Source: Siniperca chuatsi (lineage: Eukaryota > Chordata > Actinopteri > Centrarchiformes > Sinipercidae). From it: DNA of 64,000 nt. The stretch spans positions 15,121,762 to 15,185,761 of the forward strand of contig NC_058063.1 of assembly GCF_020085105.1 (NCBI RefSeq), read 5' to 3'. Both the position numbers and the translations under genes were made by a program. Shown one piece after another: positions 14,001 to 25,800 of the stretch (the stretch's first letter is position 1; every line of letters begins with the position of its first letter). The notes under the pieces are model-generated. The model was not told the origin of the DNA and searched no databases. It worked only from the letters and a program-made list of their open reading frames with translations.

Positions 14001-17000
14001 TAGGAACAGACATTTCTTATGCATTTCTACGCTGACAAATGATATATAATGCTAAATCATTTCCACCCTTCAATTTAGTCCAAGCAAAGCCAAGGAACAA
14101 AGACATACTGTATATAAAGTACAAAGGTTAAGAGAAACTGATATTAGTTCAACACAAGTTAATACAGCTCACAAACATAATGCATATCAGTTTATTCATC
14201 TAACTTCAGTGCAGACATGTTCCTTTCTGTTGTGTTAGTAAACACTGCCAGGCATGATTAAACCTAATCTAGTGATTATCACATAACAAAAACCCTGTCC
14301 TCATTTAACTTACATTAGCCGATATGCTATGTGAAAAGATGGATACATTTTTATAGATTTTAAGACAGGTTTTAGTGGGAATTGTTTGCTACATGTCTGC
14401 TGTTGCATGGTGATTTCTTATTTAAAATATGCATTGCTTTTGCTCTTTCCTCTGACCATTAAGATAAGCAAAGTGTGCAGGAGCATGACCACATAGCTAG
14501 AAAATGTAATCATCGTCCTCGATATCCAAAAAATCCAGTAACTTAGTCCATGTTATCTACATATTTCCAAGGTTTAAGTACCGCTTTTAATTTATCAGCT
14601 TTCTCTAAGAAGGTTAATCCTGAAATGTGATGTATAATCACAGACATCAAGAAAGGGGACTAGCTGAATTAATTGGGGGAAAAAACTGCAAAAACACTGA
14701 ATGAATTTGAAACACACAACACTGTTGTAAAATATAAATTGTAAAATATTACAGGGAGCCACTAGAGAAATTCATGTGTCACATTACTAAATAGCATACA
14801 GTGCATAAAGCAAAAATAAGTCAGACTGAGCAAGAAGGTGTTGCATGCAGGGTGCAAATTAATAATGACAGTTCATTTTAGTTGGTGTAACCTTTCAACT
14901 CCAGCAATATATATATATATATAACTTGAAGACTGAATTTTTATTAAGGTTAACTGTATTTTAATGATGGTTACTGACCTCTTTGAAAGGTATCGTTTCT
15001 CTGCCCCTTTACTCAGGTTAGACTTTTTCTCGTCCTCTGCTTCTTGTCCTTGGTCTGCCTTCTGGGAAATTATTCAAAGTAAAAAACAATGAAAAACCCA
15101 AAGATTATTTAGACTTAAAGTGCATCTTAATATAAGCATGAAATGATTTTTTTCAATAAACTACACACAGGAAGGCTGAAACGTTAAGAGAAAAGGAAAA
15201 GAAAAATAACTGGAAACATTAGCCAATCTTCTGCAATCATTTGGGACCAAAATAACTTCTACATGTTAATGTTTCTCATAAACATTAACACTCAAGCACT
15301 CCCAGTCTCTGAGTGTGCAGAGTGTAATGCTGCATGGCATAAAATTCACAAACACTATAGCTCACAGATCTCTATCAATGCTGTAGCGAGTCACTGACAC
15401 CCCCATCAGTTTGATCACTAACCTTCAGCTGCATGGCAGGGCGGGTTTTATCCCCGGAGGAGGAGGAGGATTGTGATGAGCGTGGAGAGGAGGCTGATTT
15501 GGAGTCAGAATCTGATGAGGAACCTGAATCTTGGGCCTCAGTCACAGCCACCCTGTCTTTGTTGGCTGTCTCCTTTCTCTTGTACTTCTCCTTTAGCAGT
15601 TTCTCCTTTCTGCTCTTCTCCTCATCCAGGTGTTTTCTCTCTTTTTCTTTTTCCTCTTCCTGATGTTTTCTCTCTTTTTCTCGCTCCTCTTTCTGATGCT
15701 GTTTCTCCTCCTCTTCCTGTCGTTTCCTCTCCTTTTCCTTCTCGTCTTCCAAGCGTTTCTTCTCTCTCTCCTGTTCTTGTATCTTCCTTCTTTCTCTCTC
15801 CTTCTCCTTCAGTCGCCTTTCTTCCTCCATCTCTCTGTTCTCCTGTAGCCTCTTTCTCTCCAATCTTTGCAGTGGAGATTCACTGGAACTGGCCGACCCA
15901 GTAGTGGAGTGTGCTGTCTCTCCTGACATATCCGCAGCTGAGGTGGCCTCCACTGCACGGAAAGCCCCCTCTGACTCCATCTTGTGTACGAGTAGAGAAA
16001 GGGGCCCTGGCCTGCGCTTCATAGAGGGCTCAGGACTGCTGGAACGAGAGCTTGAGTCAGAGTCTTGCCTCTGCATGGTGGGAGCTGGGAAAGGTGCCAC
16101 CCTCGGACCACGTGCAGCCTCAGGGGCTTCTCCCTCCTGCTCGTCTGTGTCTGGTGGGCTCTGCTTGGGAGTGTCAGGTAGGGGAAACAGGTCAGGGGGT
16201 GGAGAGGGAGGAGGAGTGGGGTGGCGCAGTTGCATTGGGGTGTGGTGTGCCTGTGGTGGTGGGATGTGCTGCGGAGGCTGAAGCTTGCGTTTGGATCTTG
16301 CAACTGTTGATGGGGCACTGGGGGGCATCTGCTGTGGCTGGGGAGGTACTCTGTTGCCCTTTCGCACCCCGCCAGGACCAGGCCCCCAATCCTCGTCATC
16401 CTCGCTGTCGTCTTCACCCTCGTCGTCTTCATCATTGTCCTCATGGACGTGAGCCCCTGCTGAGACCCCGGCAGATCGGCTAAGGTGAAGGACAGGATGA
16501 GCTGATCCTGGTTCACTTGGTGCGGTGCCCTCCTTCTCCTGGGCTCGGGGTACGGCAGGGGGCAGCCCCTGGCGGTCAGGCTGGCCCAGGACTCGCACTG
16601 ACAGGGAGGCTACGGCGCGGGGTGGAGAGGGGGCTGGTGGCTCCTTATGTCCTTGATGAAAGGTGGCTCGCTGCATCCTAGCTCCTGGAGCCTCAAGGGA
16701 CTCCTGGGGGTGGAGGGTAGGGCCGGGGCCCATGTCAGGGCCACATGCCATCATCCCATGACCCATCACTGAATCTCCTCCTCCTTTCTCCTCCACCCTG
16801 GTCATTGAGGGCTGGGAGGGTATGGAGTGATGCAGCTGGGCAAAAATAATGGAGTCAATCTGAGAGAAGCCAAGATGACTACATTTGTTCTATACATTCA
16901 TTAACATGTTTTGAGGCATTAACAAGCAAGGAAAATTAATTTCCATGTGTATGTTGACCATAGGAACGCTGTTCAAACACATTAAGTGTTTGAAATAATT

Positions 17001-19453
17001 TTGTTTAATGTAAAAAGCACCACCTAGGATTTTGTGTAGTAAAATATTGAGGGAAATGGAAAATAAGATTTTCACAATATTTGATCAATTTGTAGCAGCT
17101 TTGTGTGTCCTGTTCTGTGGGACAAATCCTTAGTTTTCCTCATTTGACTATTCAGTGTGTGGAGATTACTGACCTTGTCAGAGGAAGAGCTGTCATTGTC
17201 CTCCGAGTGGTCTTCATCATCCTCCGGCACTGCTGGGCTTTCTGTCAGAGAGGGACACGAGGCAGGGGTTAAAGGTCAGCACCAATGTGAGGATTAATAC
17301 TCATGACGAACACCCACTGTTCCCAACCAAGGACAGCTTTTGAATGAACAGGCTGAGAAATCAATATCTCTTAATTTTTTTTTTTTATAATCCATTATGG
17401 GAGCTAAGTGCAATCTGTTAACACATTTGTGAGCATGTTCATACAAAGGTACATGAAATTAGGTGAGTACAGATGTTTGAACAACATAAATTAACAGGAC
17501 CGCTGAAAGAGAGAGTGTGTGGGAGAGAAAGACACACAGAGATTGTGCATTTCCTTTAAGCTAAAGGACCATTGTTTACGTGGCAGAGACTGTGTTTATT
17601 GTGTGATTGTGCATGTTTATGTGATTGTTATACCGTCTGCATCTTCATCTTGCTGGGCCTCTCTCTCCAGTCTCTGGCGAAGGAGCTCCTGCTGTTTGGC
17701 CAGGTACTGTTTTATGAAGCTATTCTGGCTCATCTCCTCACCTATCTACAACACAATAGATCACACAAAACAGCCCTTTATTAATACCTCTGCACTGTAA
17801 AATTCCCAGAGCCAAAGAGCAGTGACTGTGCATGGTGAAACATAGTCTTTAAAGTATTTCTCCAGTCTAGTATACAGGAGTCGTGCTTTTCTACAGAACT
17901 TAAAATGCCTAGACATATGTTGACAAAAGCCAAAGAAACTAACCCATCTTTAAAAAACTCTTCTTACCTGTGAGTTGGGCTGCAGCCCACTGTGAGAGGA
18001 GGATGACTTCTGAAGATTTTCCAGCATCAGAGCCTGCAGGTAATTAATTAAATGTTAAATAATGCAGCATGAGAAAAAGCAATAAAAAAGATGCAAATAA
18101 ATGCAGGCCAGCTGCTATAATCCTGAATCTGTTTTTTAATTATATTTTACTGGCCACTTCAGCTTCTGATTCTATTGTAGAACTCAATTTGGTTTGTAAT
18201 AGTTTAAATTCTGTGGAAGGTGATGACGATAGTGAGCTGGCTGCCTTGCCTCATTTCTACTCACAACTGCAAAAGTACATTTGTAATTTGTCTGGGCACT
18301 TAATAAGGTACACATCTAAGTTTTGTTGGACTGGTCAGTTTTGAAATATGTTTAAACATTAAACATGGGCTCACAAATTGTGCTAAATATTTGAAAACAA
18401 CTACAACAGATAAAGTCACTATTTTAATACCAAATATGCCCACAAAAGCCGCTTCTAGAGGCAATGTGATGGCCATTTTATGAAAAATATGTTATGCTTA
18501 TATGCAAAAAAGTTTTTCTGTCACCTTTAGAGATACAATTATCAGCTTTCATATTGTTTTTCTAATTGTTATGAAAAGCTCTAGCAGGTATTTTGCAATG
18601 ACATTGAAAAATTATGTTCAGATCTATGTTTTCTTTGTAATGGCATACTTCATATAAAAAAACGGATAAACATTTTCCATGAAACATAATTTTGACAAAG
18701 TCTTGTGTTAACTTTATTAATCAGAATCAGAACATCAGCAATTTACACAGATTTAAAGATAACAAAAAATTCCTGATTAAAACATTGCACTGTTTAATGA
18801 CATATTGTTCAATTTAATTGCCACCAGTGCTGCCTCATTTACACATTTTTAAAGGCTTGGTTCAGTCGTACCCTGGCCCAACGCAGGCAAGGGTTTTTAA
18901 TGTCTGCAAATCACGACACTAGTCTCCACTCTCCACCTACAGAAACTTGTCAACGGCACTCCATTGTGACTTTATGATTAACTTGTACTCAAAATATTTA
19001 CCATAAAATATGATATCCAAGTCAAGTTCATATGCATGCATTCCTAGGTTCTGCTGTTGTATTACTATCATTTAAGAAGTGCATTATCCAAAACCATAAC
19101 CACCACTGAGTTCACTTTTTTCCCTGGGAATTTTTTTTTTTGGGGGGGGGGGGGGTTAAATTCAGCAATGTAACAATACACCTGGTGGTGTAGCTAGTGT
19201 AGCTATTAAAATGCAAACCATATCAATTACAACATCCCTTATTGGATTCCAGCCTGGAACCTGATGCATGTCATTCCCCTCTCTCCCCATGTTTGCTGTT
19301 TTCACAAGTCCAGTCCAGTTCCAGTTTCCTCCACCAGAATTTTATTCCTGACAGTGTAGAGATGCTTTTGAAACAGTACTTATGCATTAATTTGGGGAAA
19401 TAAAATTTACAAACACTATAAGAGAACAGTTAACGGAGTAAATAAAATGAAAA

Positions 19454-19527
<74 letters not shown>

Positions 19528-20261
19528 TTTAGGCTTTCTTTTAGGTGTCTGGTAACATTTATCTGGGTCTGGGACTCATGACTTCAGTATTTCTAAAATC
19601 CTGGCTACGGCCCTGAAATCCATGGTTGTTTACGGGCTGAATGTCTTGTGCAAAGCAATAGTGGTGCTAAAAAATAACTTAAAAACAAAACTGAATAAAT
19701 TACTCGTTGGCAAACCTCGTAAAATTGTGTTTACATCATGATGCGCGCCCCCGTAACCCCAATACACTCACATCGAGCGCGGGCACGGTCATGTAACGTT
19801 ACTGTACACTAAGTGCGGCTGCTTACTCTCAGCTTAGGCCTCGACTTGACAGGTGCACAGTTCAACTGTGTGCAACACGGTGCACTACGAGTAGTTACGA
19901 ATTAAGTCCAAACTCGGTCGGTAGACAGTTTCGTTGTACTGTCAGTTACAAGTAACAGAAAACAAAAACTGTTGTTTATGTGTAATAACGTGTTCCAGAC
20001 GATTTATGTATTCCCGCTTCCGAGCCCACACACCGTTACGGCCTCTAATGTTAACCCCCACCGTCTCTCGTCTCCTGCTGAACTTAGCCAGACTCGACAG
20101 CGTCCATAACATGAGCGAAAACTTACCCCTTTCAGTCGCTTAATGAGTGTGTTTTTCTGCCCGCTCTTTGAGAGGTTTCTTTGCTCCAGAGCGGCTTTTA
20201 AATCCGCGACTCGAAGCGATTGTAGAGGTTTCCCATCAAGCGTAATATCTTCATCCGCCAT
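1..20261 (-). CDS. acin1: ACIN1 (acinus), 5' 14 coding exons; 3' end off window
   Basis: Acinus is a nuclear RNA-binding protein of the ASAP/exon-junction-associated complex, also linked to apoptotic chromatin condensation. Coding exons in transcript order: 20127-20261, 17968-18033, 17634-17745, 17174-17241, 15423-16835, 14979-15061, 9994-10114, 4702-4747, 3510-3655, 2721-2867, 2422-2593, 2078-2223, 609-716 and 1-77 (partial). All junctions are GT-AG and the phases agree, giving about 946 residues. Residues about 10-45 are a SAP DNA-binding motif ([20 protein letters not shown]). Exon 5 (471 codons) holds acidic, proline-rich and long Lys/Glu coiled-coil sequence. A conserved block ([40 protein letters not shown]) precedes the RRM-like domain (about residue 875 on: [26 protein letters not shown]). 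The RS-like tail and RNPS1-binding end lie beyond base 1. Identity is very secure; isoform structure is not resolved. Confidence 0.97.
84..4701 (-). other. Introns between the 3' ACIN1 exons
   Basis: This stretch holds the introns separating the last seven ACIN1 exons in the window (84-608, 717-2077, 2224-2421, 2594-2720, 2868-3509, 3656-4701). They are AT-rich. I found no second gene, no clear repeat family and no RNA gene in them. Small open frames here have no recognisable domain. Confidence 0.6.
5034..5068. repeat. (GT)n microsatellite
   Basis: An almost uninterrupted GT dinucleotide tract of about 17 units in an ACIN1 intron. Confidence 0.95.
7590..8240. promoter_or_regulatory. GC-rich intronic block with RFX-like X-box
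   Basis: A GC-rich island inside the large ACIN1 intron. GTTACCATGACAAC at 7895-7908 fits the RFX X-box consensus (GTNRCC, 1-3 nt, RRNAAC), and a weaker half-site (GTTACCATGG) follows at 7923. A GGA/GGT/GTA triplet tract runs at 8120-8185. Open frames cross the block on both strands (for example + 7929-8120, Ala/Gln-rich) but none shows a known domain. It could be an enhancer, an internal promoter or an unrecognised exon. Confidence 0.4.
8120..8185. repeat. Compound triplet repeat (GGA)n(GGT)n(AGT)n
   Basis: Consecutive GGA, GGT and AGT triplets form a purine-rich tract in an ACIN1 intron. The long low-complexity open frames over it are explained by the triplet period. Confidence 0.85.
8584..8617. 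repeat. Perfect 14-bp hairpin
   Basis: GAGCTGCTATGCTA, then the loop TTCTAC, then the exact reverse complement TAGCATAGCAGCTC. The stem is too short for a pre-miRNA. It lies in an ACIN1 intron and no run of T follows it. Confidence 0.9.
8890..9400. mobile_element. Probable decayed MITE (non-autonomous DNA transposon)
   Basis: The left end reads CCCTGACACACCA and the right end, on the opposite strand, reads GGGCCTTAACACACCA. These are imperfect terminal inverted repeats about 0.5 kb apart, resembling the 'GACACACCA' MITE family common in teleosts. The internal sequence is non-coding and diverged, and no clear target-site duplication is visible. Family assignment is from memory. Confidence 0.5.
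10915..11240. mobile_element. Teleost MITE copy with 'CGATTAATCGATT' end
   Basis: The sequence begins with GTCGATTAATCGATTGG and contains CCAGCTTCTCAATTGTGAGG, then a run of decayed family sequence, ending near AGTTGTAGTCCTAATCG. These are hallmarks of a very common non-coding teleost DNA element whose ends carry repeated CGATTAAT. A second, opposite-sense copy lies at about 23727-24035. Both are diverged, so they are old. Confidence 0.65.
11813..11919. repeat. 57-bp direct tandem duplication
   Basis: A 50-base stretch beginning ACATGAAAAGGAAG at 11813 recurs without mismatch at 11870, a period of 57 bases. The last seven bases of the period differ. The perfect match suggests a recent local duplication. 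No gene is affected, as it lies inside an ACIN1 intron. Confidence 0.95.
13130..13860 (-). promoter_or_regulatory. acin1: CpG-rich block inside ACIN1: candidate internal promoter
   Basis: CpG dinucleotides are dense here (for example TCCGGTCGCGG and CACGCCGTTTGAGG) in an otherwise AT-rich intron. Human acinus is made as long and short isoforms, the short ones starting downstream of the SAP exon, and this block is correctly placed to start such a transcript into exon 9994-10114. Minus-strand ATGs here open only short frames, so a first exon would be mostly leader. The promoter role is inference. The + strand 105-residue open frame at 13318-13635 has no recognisable domain and I do not call it a gene. 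Confidence 0.45.
18034..20126 (-). other. ACIN1 intron 1
   Basis: About 2.1 kb, AT-rich. It holds a T/G homopolymer junction (about 19130-19155) and a long TA microsatellite (19462-19524). CpG density rises at 19740-20110 toward the promoter. No second gene is seen. Confidence 0.65.
19462..19524. repeat. (TA)n microsatellite
   Basis: An uninterrupted TA tract of about 31 units directly after an A-run, in ACIN1 intron 1. Confidence 0.95.
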
Positions 20262-20345
20262 TTTGCTCCCTCCGCTTGTCTAAACTCCAACAAGCGTCGC
20301 TACGGCTGCTGCTCGGCGTCAAAGCTCGGCAGTTTCCGGAAAGGT
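20250..20345 (-). promoter_or_regulatory. acin1: ACIN1 promoter/start region with YY1-like site at the ATG
   Basis: The ATG at 20259-20261 sits inside AGCAAAATGGCGGATG (minus strand), a match to the YY1 consensus AARATGGCGG that often overlaps start codons of housekeeping genes. The surrounding 20240-20350 bases are CpG-rich compared with the AT-rich flanks. I see no clear TATA box. The transcription start is inferred to lie around 20280-20340. Confidence 0.55.
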
Positions 20346-20465
20346 TCGGTCTGTCCGAATCACATAACAGTAGTGGCGGTTGTAAAAACAATTATTGGGG
20401 CAATTTAAGTCCCTAGCCACACAATTTTAAGATTTATTTATTTTAAACTTTAAGATAAATAAAGT

Positions 20466-20471
20466 TTTATT
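20466..20471 (-). terminator. Candidate EFS polyadenylation signal
   Basis: AATAAA on the minus strand, about 2.4 kb after the EFS stop codon and about 200 bases before the ACIN1 start codon. Use of this signal is inferred. Confidence 0.35.
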
Positions 20472-22867
20472 CGGACTTCGACTAGTCTACGGAAATGTAC
20501 GGTCTCTGGAGTAGAAAATGCACCAATTACTTTTGGTATGGCAAATAGAGATATCTTGCAGATACAATAAATACATTTTTTGACAGACTATTACTGTAAT
20601 CAAATAATCCAAACACATTTGTTTAATTGCAAAAGATGTATTTGTGCATTCTGAACAGGAATACAAGACAGACATCAAATGTAGTGTTAAAAGTAAAGAG
20701 GTTTAGGTCTGCTTACTGTAGGAGAAAAGTCAAAGATGAACTTCTATACCTCAGCCAATACGGATAACAGACTCAAATGAGTTCCCATAGTGTAAAAAAA
20801 ACAAACTTCTTGTACAAAAGCAAATAAGCCATATATTTGAACTGTAACTTAACCGTAGTTTTCCTAAGAAACAAACATTTCTGTTCCTTGTAAATTACCT
20901 AGTAAAATCACTCCTGGTGAAGGATGTGCATATATAAAATGTAAGCAAATTAAAGCCATGCAAACTGGAACGCAACGAACATAAAACTGACCATAATAAA
21001 TACAGAGCTAAAGGTTACTTGCCAATCATGTTCTCTTCATACGCACAGTATAGAGCCCGTTTTGGCAGGTAGGTATTATTAAGTAATACGTCAAACCTCC
21101 ACAAGGTGGAACTGCAGCAGAGAAAATGTAAAAGCAGGAAGCTATTCCTCAAAGGATTTGAACTGAGCCACACAACTGAGAAAATGATTATGCAATGCCC
21201 TGATGATACTGATTTGGATCTGAAAAATAAAACTTGCATATTAGGTTAAGCAATATAACTAATCATAGAGAAGATAGATCCTAACACTTTTTAAGTATTA
21301 TAATCAAACTTTGTAGAGCACCCCGAAGATGAAGCTGGAGATGTGTTTACACAGTAAAGATATGTAGTGTAAATGTGACAAGCATCATGTTTGTTCAACT
21401 TCCAGTCTACTATATGTCCACCACAGCTTCATACTGAACATGTTTCTGAGCCGTTTGTGTGCAGACCAACATATAACATCTGATGACTGGCATAAATGAA
21501 AGTACAGACAGTAATAAAAATGGTCCGAGATGGAAAACAGGTAAGTCTTTTGTTGGATATATGCAAAATTCTCCCATTTCAATCACAAAGTGGGCTTTGC
21601 TTCATTTCACAGTTTCTATTAGGGCTGGATAATATGGGTCAAGATCAATATCACAATAGTAATTTTCAAATATCAATATAAAGATCTTGATATAGCAAGT
21701 GTAAAAGCTTGTAAAATAATCAAACTGATGTTCAGTACAGTGAACTGTGTTCCACTGCAATGCTTTACATTAATAATTAATTATATATATATTTTCCATA
21801 CACCCTCACAGCAAAGTTGCTGACTTGAAACTATCAAAGCAGATGTGAGTAAGCACTGTTGACAGGGGTGAGAATCTTGTGGGAAATTAAGATGAAAAGC
21901 AAAGAAAGTCAAAGAAACGTAAGCATGCAGATCATAAGACATGTGGAGACAGGTGAACTTGGTCAACAGGTTTCTTATGCATTCGCATGATACCATGTGA
22001 CTGTGGGAAAGAACAGGATTAGGCAATTTCTCATCATTCACTCAGTCGCTGCATGGATTCTCTGTTATTATCTCTCTCTGTCAGACAGGACTTTAATTAT
22101 TCTTCATGAGGTGTGAACGATTGCATGAACGCAAACCAAACATGTATTGAGATGTTGTTGCAATCCTCACTGAGTGGATTACACGCTGCACCACAGTTAA
22201 TCTTTGCTTTCTAGTGGAAATGGGTACAACACAAACACAACATACTTGCACAGATTAAGAATGGAAGACAGGCAAACTTCCTACTCCACACCCTATTCCA
22301 TTTCTCCCATATTAAGCCCAAAACACTCGATATGCTGCTTCAACAGCTTCAGAATGATAATCACAAAAGGCCTTTCAGGTATCACAGTACAAAGTAGGCC
22401 AGAACCAGGATGTAAGGCCTCCTTCTGTGCTATTTTTGGAATAGGGGGGATGGCTAAATAAATAGAGGAAGGAAGGAAAAATAGCTATCATGTGAGGGAA
22501 AGAAAACATAACAAAGCAAAGCTCCCAAGACAAGCAGTCTGCACAGACACTCAAAGTCACTGCAGGGCTTCAAATATTCAATAAGTTAACACTCAAAAAG
22601 ACAAGTGTGCCTGGCATCAAAGCACAGAGGTCAGCATATAAACAAAGGCAAACCAACACACACTTGGAGGACAGAACCAACACAGTCAAAACCCAGCTTA
22701 GTAACAGCTGCAGCGAGGCTAAACACTTGTTCCAGGATTCAACCTCGCTTGCTTCAATCCCATTCAAACGAAAGGTAATGACAGAGTCTAACAACAAATA
22801 AGGCATTTCAAAGAGAGAAAATGTATGTGTAGTGTAAACTAAGTTTTTACGCAAGTGATAGGAAATA
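20472..22867 (-). other. EFS 3' UTR / spacer to ACIN1
   Basis: There is no coding signal between the EFS stop codon and the ACIN1 promoter. The only minus-strand AATAAA I find is at 20466-20471, so the EFS 3' UTR may fill the whole stretch. A MITE-like fragment lies at about 21605-21690 (AGGGCTGGATAATATGG, then a degenerate 'ATATCACAATA' pattern). Other open frames have no recognisable domain. Confidence 0.5.
21605..21690. mobile_element. Fragment of a teleost MITE
   Basis: AGGGCTGGATAATATGG followed by repeats of a 'tatcacaata / atatcaatata' pattern resembles the end of a widespread fish MITE that starts with GGGCTG.CGATAT. Only one end is recognisable, so the assignment is tentative. Confidence 0.35.
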
Positions 22868-25800
22868 TCATGAAGATATTTCTGCCAGACGCTGGAGCAG
22901 AGTGGAGAAGCCAGCTGCTTGCTGGGAGAGCTCAGCGACACGGTCCACCATCTCCTGGGTGGCGGATACTGACGGGTAGTTTTGTGCAGCGCCCTTTGTT
23001 GCCACGACAACTGACTTCAAGGCCTGGCAGAGCCGTCCCCCTGAGGTTGTGATCTGAAGTAGAGAAAAGAAATAAAAACACAATTGCTACACAGCTTTGA
23101 TAAATGTAACACACATAAATAATGTCATGAAAAGACAATGTGCAGAGGGTTTTCTCTACATACCTTGGCCCGGAGGTCGGCAGAGGTGAGAAGACGGGAG
23201 AGCGTGTCCCCAATAAACACCAGCTTGTGTGCCGTCACAATGAGACTCTTTCCTCTGGCGACAAAGATGCGGGGCGGTTGGTTCCCCTGCACGCTGCTGA
23301 AGAGCACATCGATGGCGTCTGCCAGGCAGGAGAGGTGAGCGAGGCTCTGAGAGGAGTAAAAGGACAGCAGCTCTGAGTCCTCCAGGGAGAGGGATCCCGG
23401 AAGAGCAGGGGATGGGGTCAACTGTTCAAAGAAAGTAGTGGAATTAGTATTTGTAAGTAAAGTCATGATACAGAGTCAAATATGCCACAAGCACTAAATG
23501 TATCATTATCTTTCGGAGATGACAAATCTGAGAAATTGGATGGTTAATTGGTTTTGTGACAAGTTTTCCAATTTGAATCTCTGTAACAGCTGGGAAAATC
23601 TAAACAGGGAAAATAAACGAGAAATGTTGTCAGGTAAATACACAAACAAATTCATGCTTTAAGCCATTTGCTGTGCTGCACACATACTTTACATTAGTTA
23701 ATTACATTGCATTTAAATTACTCTTTAGTAGAACTGCAATGATGAGTAAATTAATTGATTGTTTTAGTCATTTTTTAAAAGAAAAAATGCCAAAAATCTG
23801 CTGTTTCCAGCTTCTCAAGTGTGAGGATCTGATGCTTTTCTTTGTCATACACGATAGTAAACTTAATATGTTTGGGTTTGGACAAAACTAAATATGTGAA
23901 GACATCACCTTGGGCTATGGGAAATTATAACGGTCATTTTCCACTATTTTCAAACATTTTGTGGACCAAATGATTAATCGAGAATTGACTTGAATGTGAA
24001 TCCACAACAAAAAAGAATTTGTTACTGCCCTAATCTTAAGCAACACATTTATCCAACTCCTGAATGTCAGAGCTTCCTCGTATCAACATACCAGAAGACC
24101 TGCAGACCTCTCTGATCGATGTGCCAAATGATGAACTAATTTTGATAAAGTAACTCTGTGTAAAAAAAAAAGGTAACTCATCACAAAGTTCAAGTCTGTG
24201 CAAGTTGATTTTTGCCACATAACAAAATTAATGGAAACTAACGGCTGCCTAGAAGGCAAAATAATAAGTGAGGTATGCTTTGGACAACAGTTAATATGCA
24301 TGCAGTTCAGTAACCTAAATGCACCAAAACATGAATAACCACTGGAATAGCACCAGCTACACCTTCTCAATGATGACGGCAGAAGGTTTATGACTGTTAA
24401 TGTAATGCAGATGACATGTTGAGTCTTAAAAGTCAGACACAAACACACACACATTAAGTACGTCAGCAAGTGGCACTGTTGAAAGAATTACTGTGCTTTT
24501 CTGTCACTTATTGTCCTGCAGCCTCCATTCTATGTAAGGCAAGACTGTTAAGATTAACAAGTGACCTCTTGTTGGTCGTCTATGGCGTAACCAAAGAAAT
24601 CTAGCAAGGAATAGAAAAAAAATGCAGACTGAGTGATAAGAAAACATGACCCAAGCAACAGAAGGCTAAACTGACTTAAGAGATAACATACAGATTGTAC
24701 AGATTCATGAGACAGAAATCAACAGGGGTTAATGTGACATTAAATCAGGTGGTGTTGGGTAAACATGGTAAGTGTAGACTGACGATTTGTTTAGACCACA
24801 TCAGGAGCCAAAGAGCTGCTGCAAACTGGATTAATAAGTCAAAGTGCTCATTAGTAAAAAGAGCTCACTGAACACAGAGTGAATCAATGACTTATCGGTG
24901 TCGACTTGCTGCGTGTGTTTCTGTACAGCAAAAACTTTCTAAGACGATATGGAGGTAAAAATAGAGGAAGAGACTCACCCTTGGCTCTGCAGTGATAGTT
25001 TGTATTTGTCCGTTCTCAGTGAGGGCATCAGGAGGTGGTTCAGGTTTACCCTAGTGTGGGAAGGAGAGAACAGTCAGGCATGTTTACAGACACATTTATA
25101 GTCCATTTTTGATTGTATTGTAACCACTAAACTACATGTGCACTCACAACATGTATGAATAGTCGCCAGCAAAGGTACATATGTGTTGAAGCACAAAAAC
25201 ATAGTAAGTATCCTGCAAAAGTCAGATTTTTCATGCAGATGCTGTATAACAATGAATTAATTTCATCCTGAAAACTGACCTGCAGCTTGACGTATCCAAC
25301 ACTGTCTCCAGTCGGTACTGGGGCAAGGATAGGAGTCAAGCCGATCCCTGCATACTCATTGCTGGGGTCATCTTCTCCATCAATAGGACCCACTGTCAGT
25401 GTAACAGTTGATGGAGTGGGAGGCAAGGGGAAGGCAGGCTGAGGGGTTGGGGGCAGGGGTCTCTCCTGGATCCAGCTACCTTTACGGGAGCCCATCCCAC
25501 CTCCTGAGGACTTCCCGTCCGGAACTGGGAGCGCGGGCAATGGCCTGCGGGACAGGGATTCCTGGGAAGGCAAACGGGGTCGGCCCTGAGCCTGCAAGAG
25601 GAGGGCGCTTTCCTCAAGAGAGCGATGGACCAGCAACAACAGTCCTTCAGATGGAGGAGCATTGCCAATAGCGGATAACGCCGGGAGAAGGTCCGATAGA
25701 CGAGCCCATGCCTGCTGAAGAGGTGGTGGAGGATCATCTGAATGATTGGCTTTCCAGGTCGACAGGATTTCAGCCAACGAGGTGGCCAGGTCCCGCGACG

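Larger units (their letters stand above)
10115..14978 (-). other. Large ACIN1 intron (4.9 kb)
   Basis: The intron between ACIN1 exons 14979-15061 and 9994-10114. It contains a MITE copy (about 10915-11240), a 57-bp tandem duplication (11813-11919), a CpG-rich block (about 13130-13860) and a short TA tract near 14907-14922. The rest is AT-rich sequence in which I see nothing. Confidence 0.6.

Noticed and set aside
15473-16516. Long open frames on both strands over the big ACIN1 exon
   Set aside because: They are shadows of the Lys/Glu- and Pro/Ser-rich ACIN1 coding frame; only the minus frame with consistent splice phase and family sequence is real.
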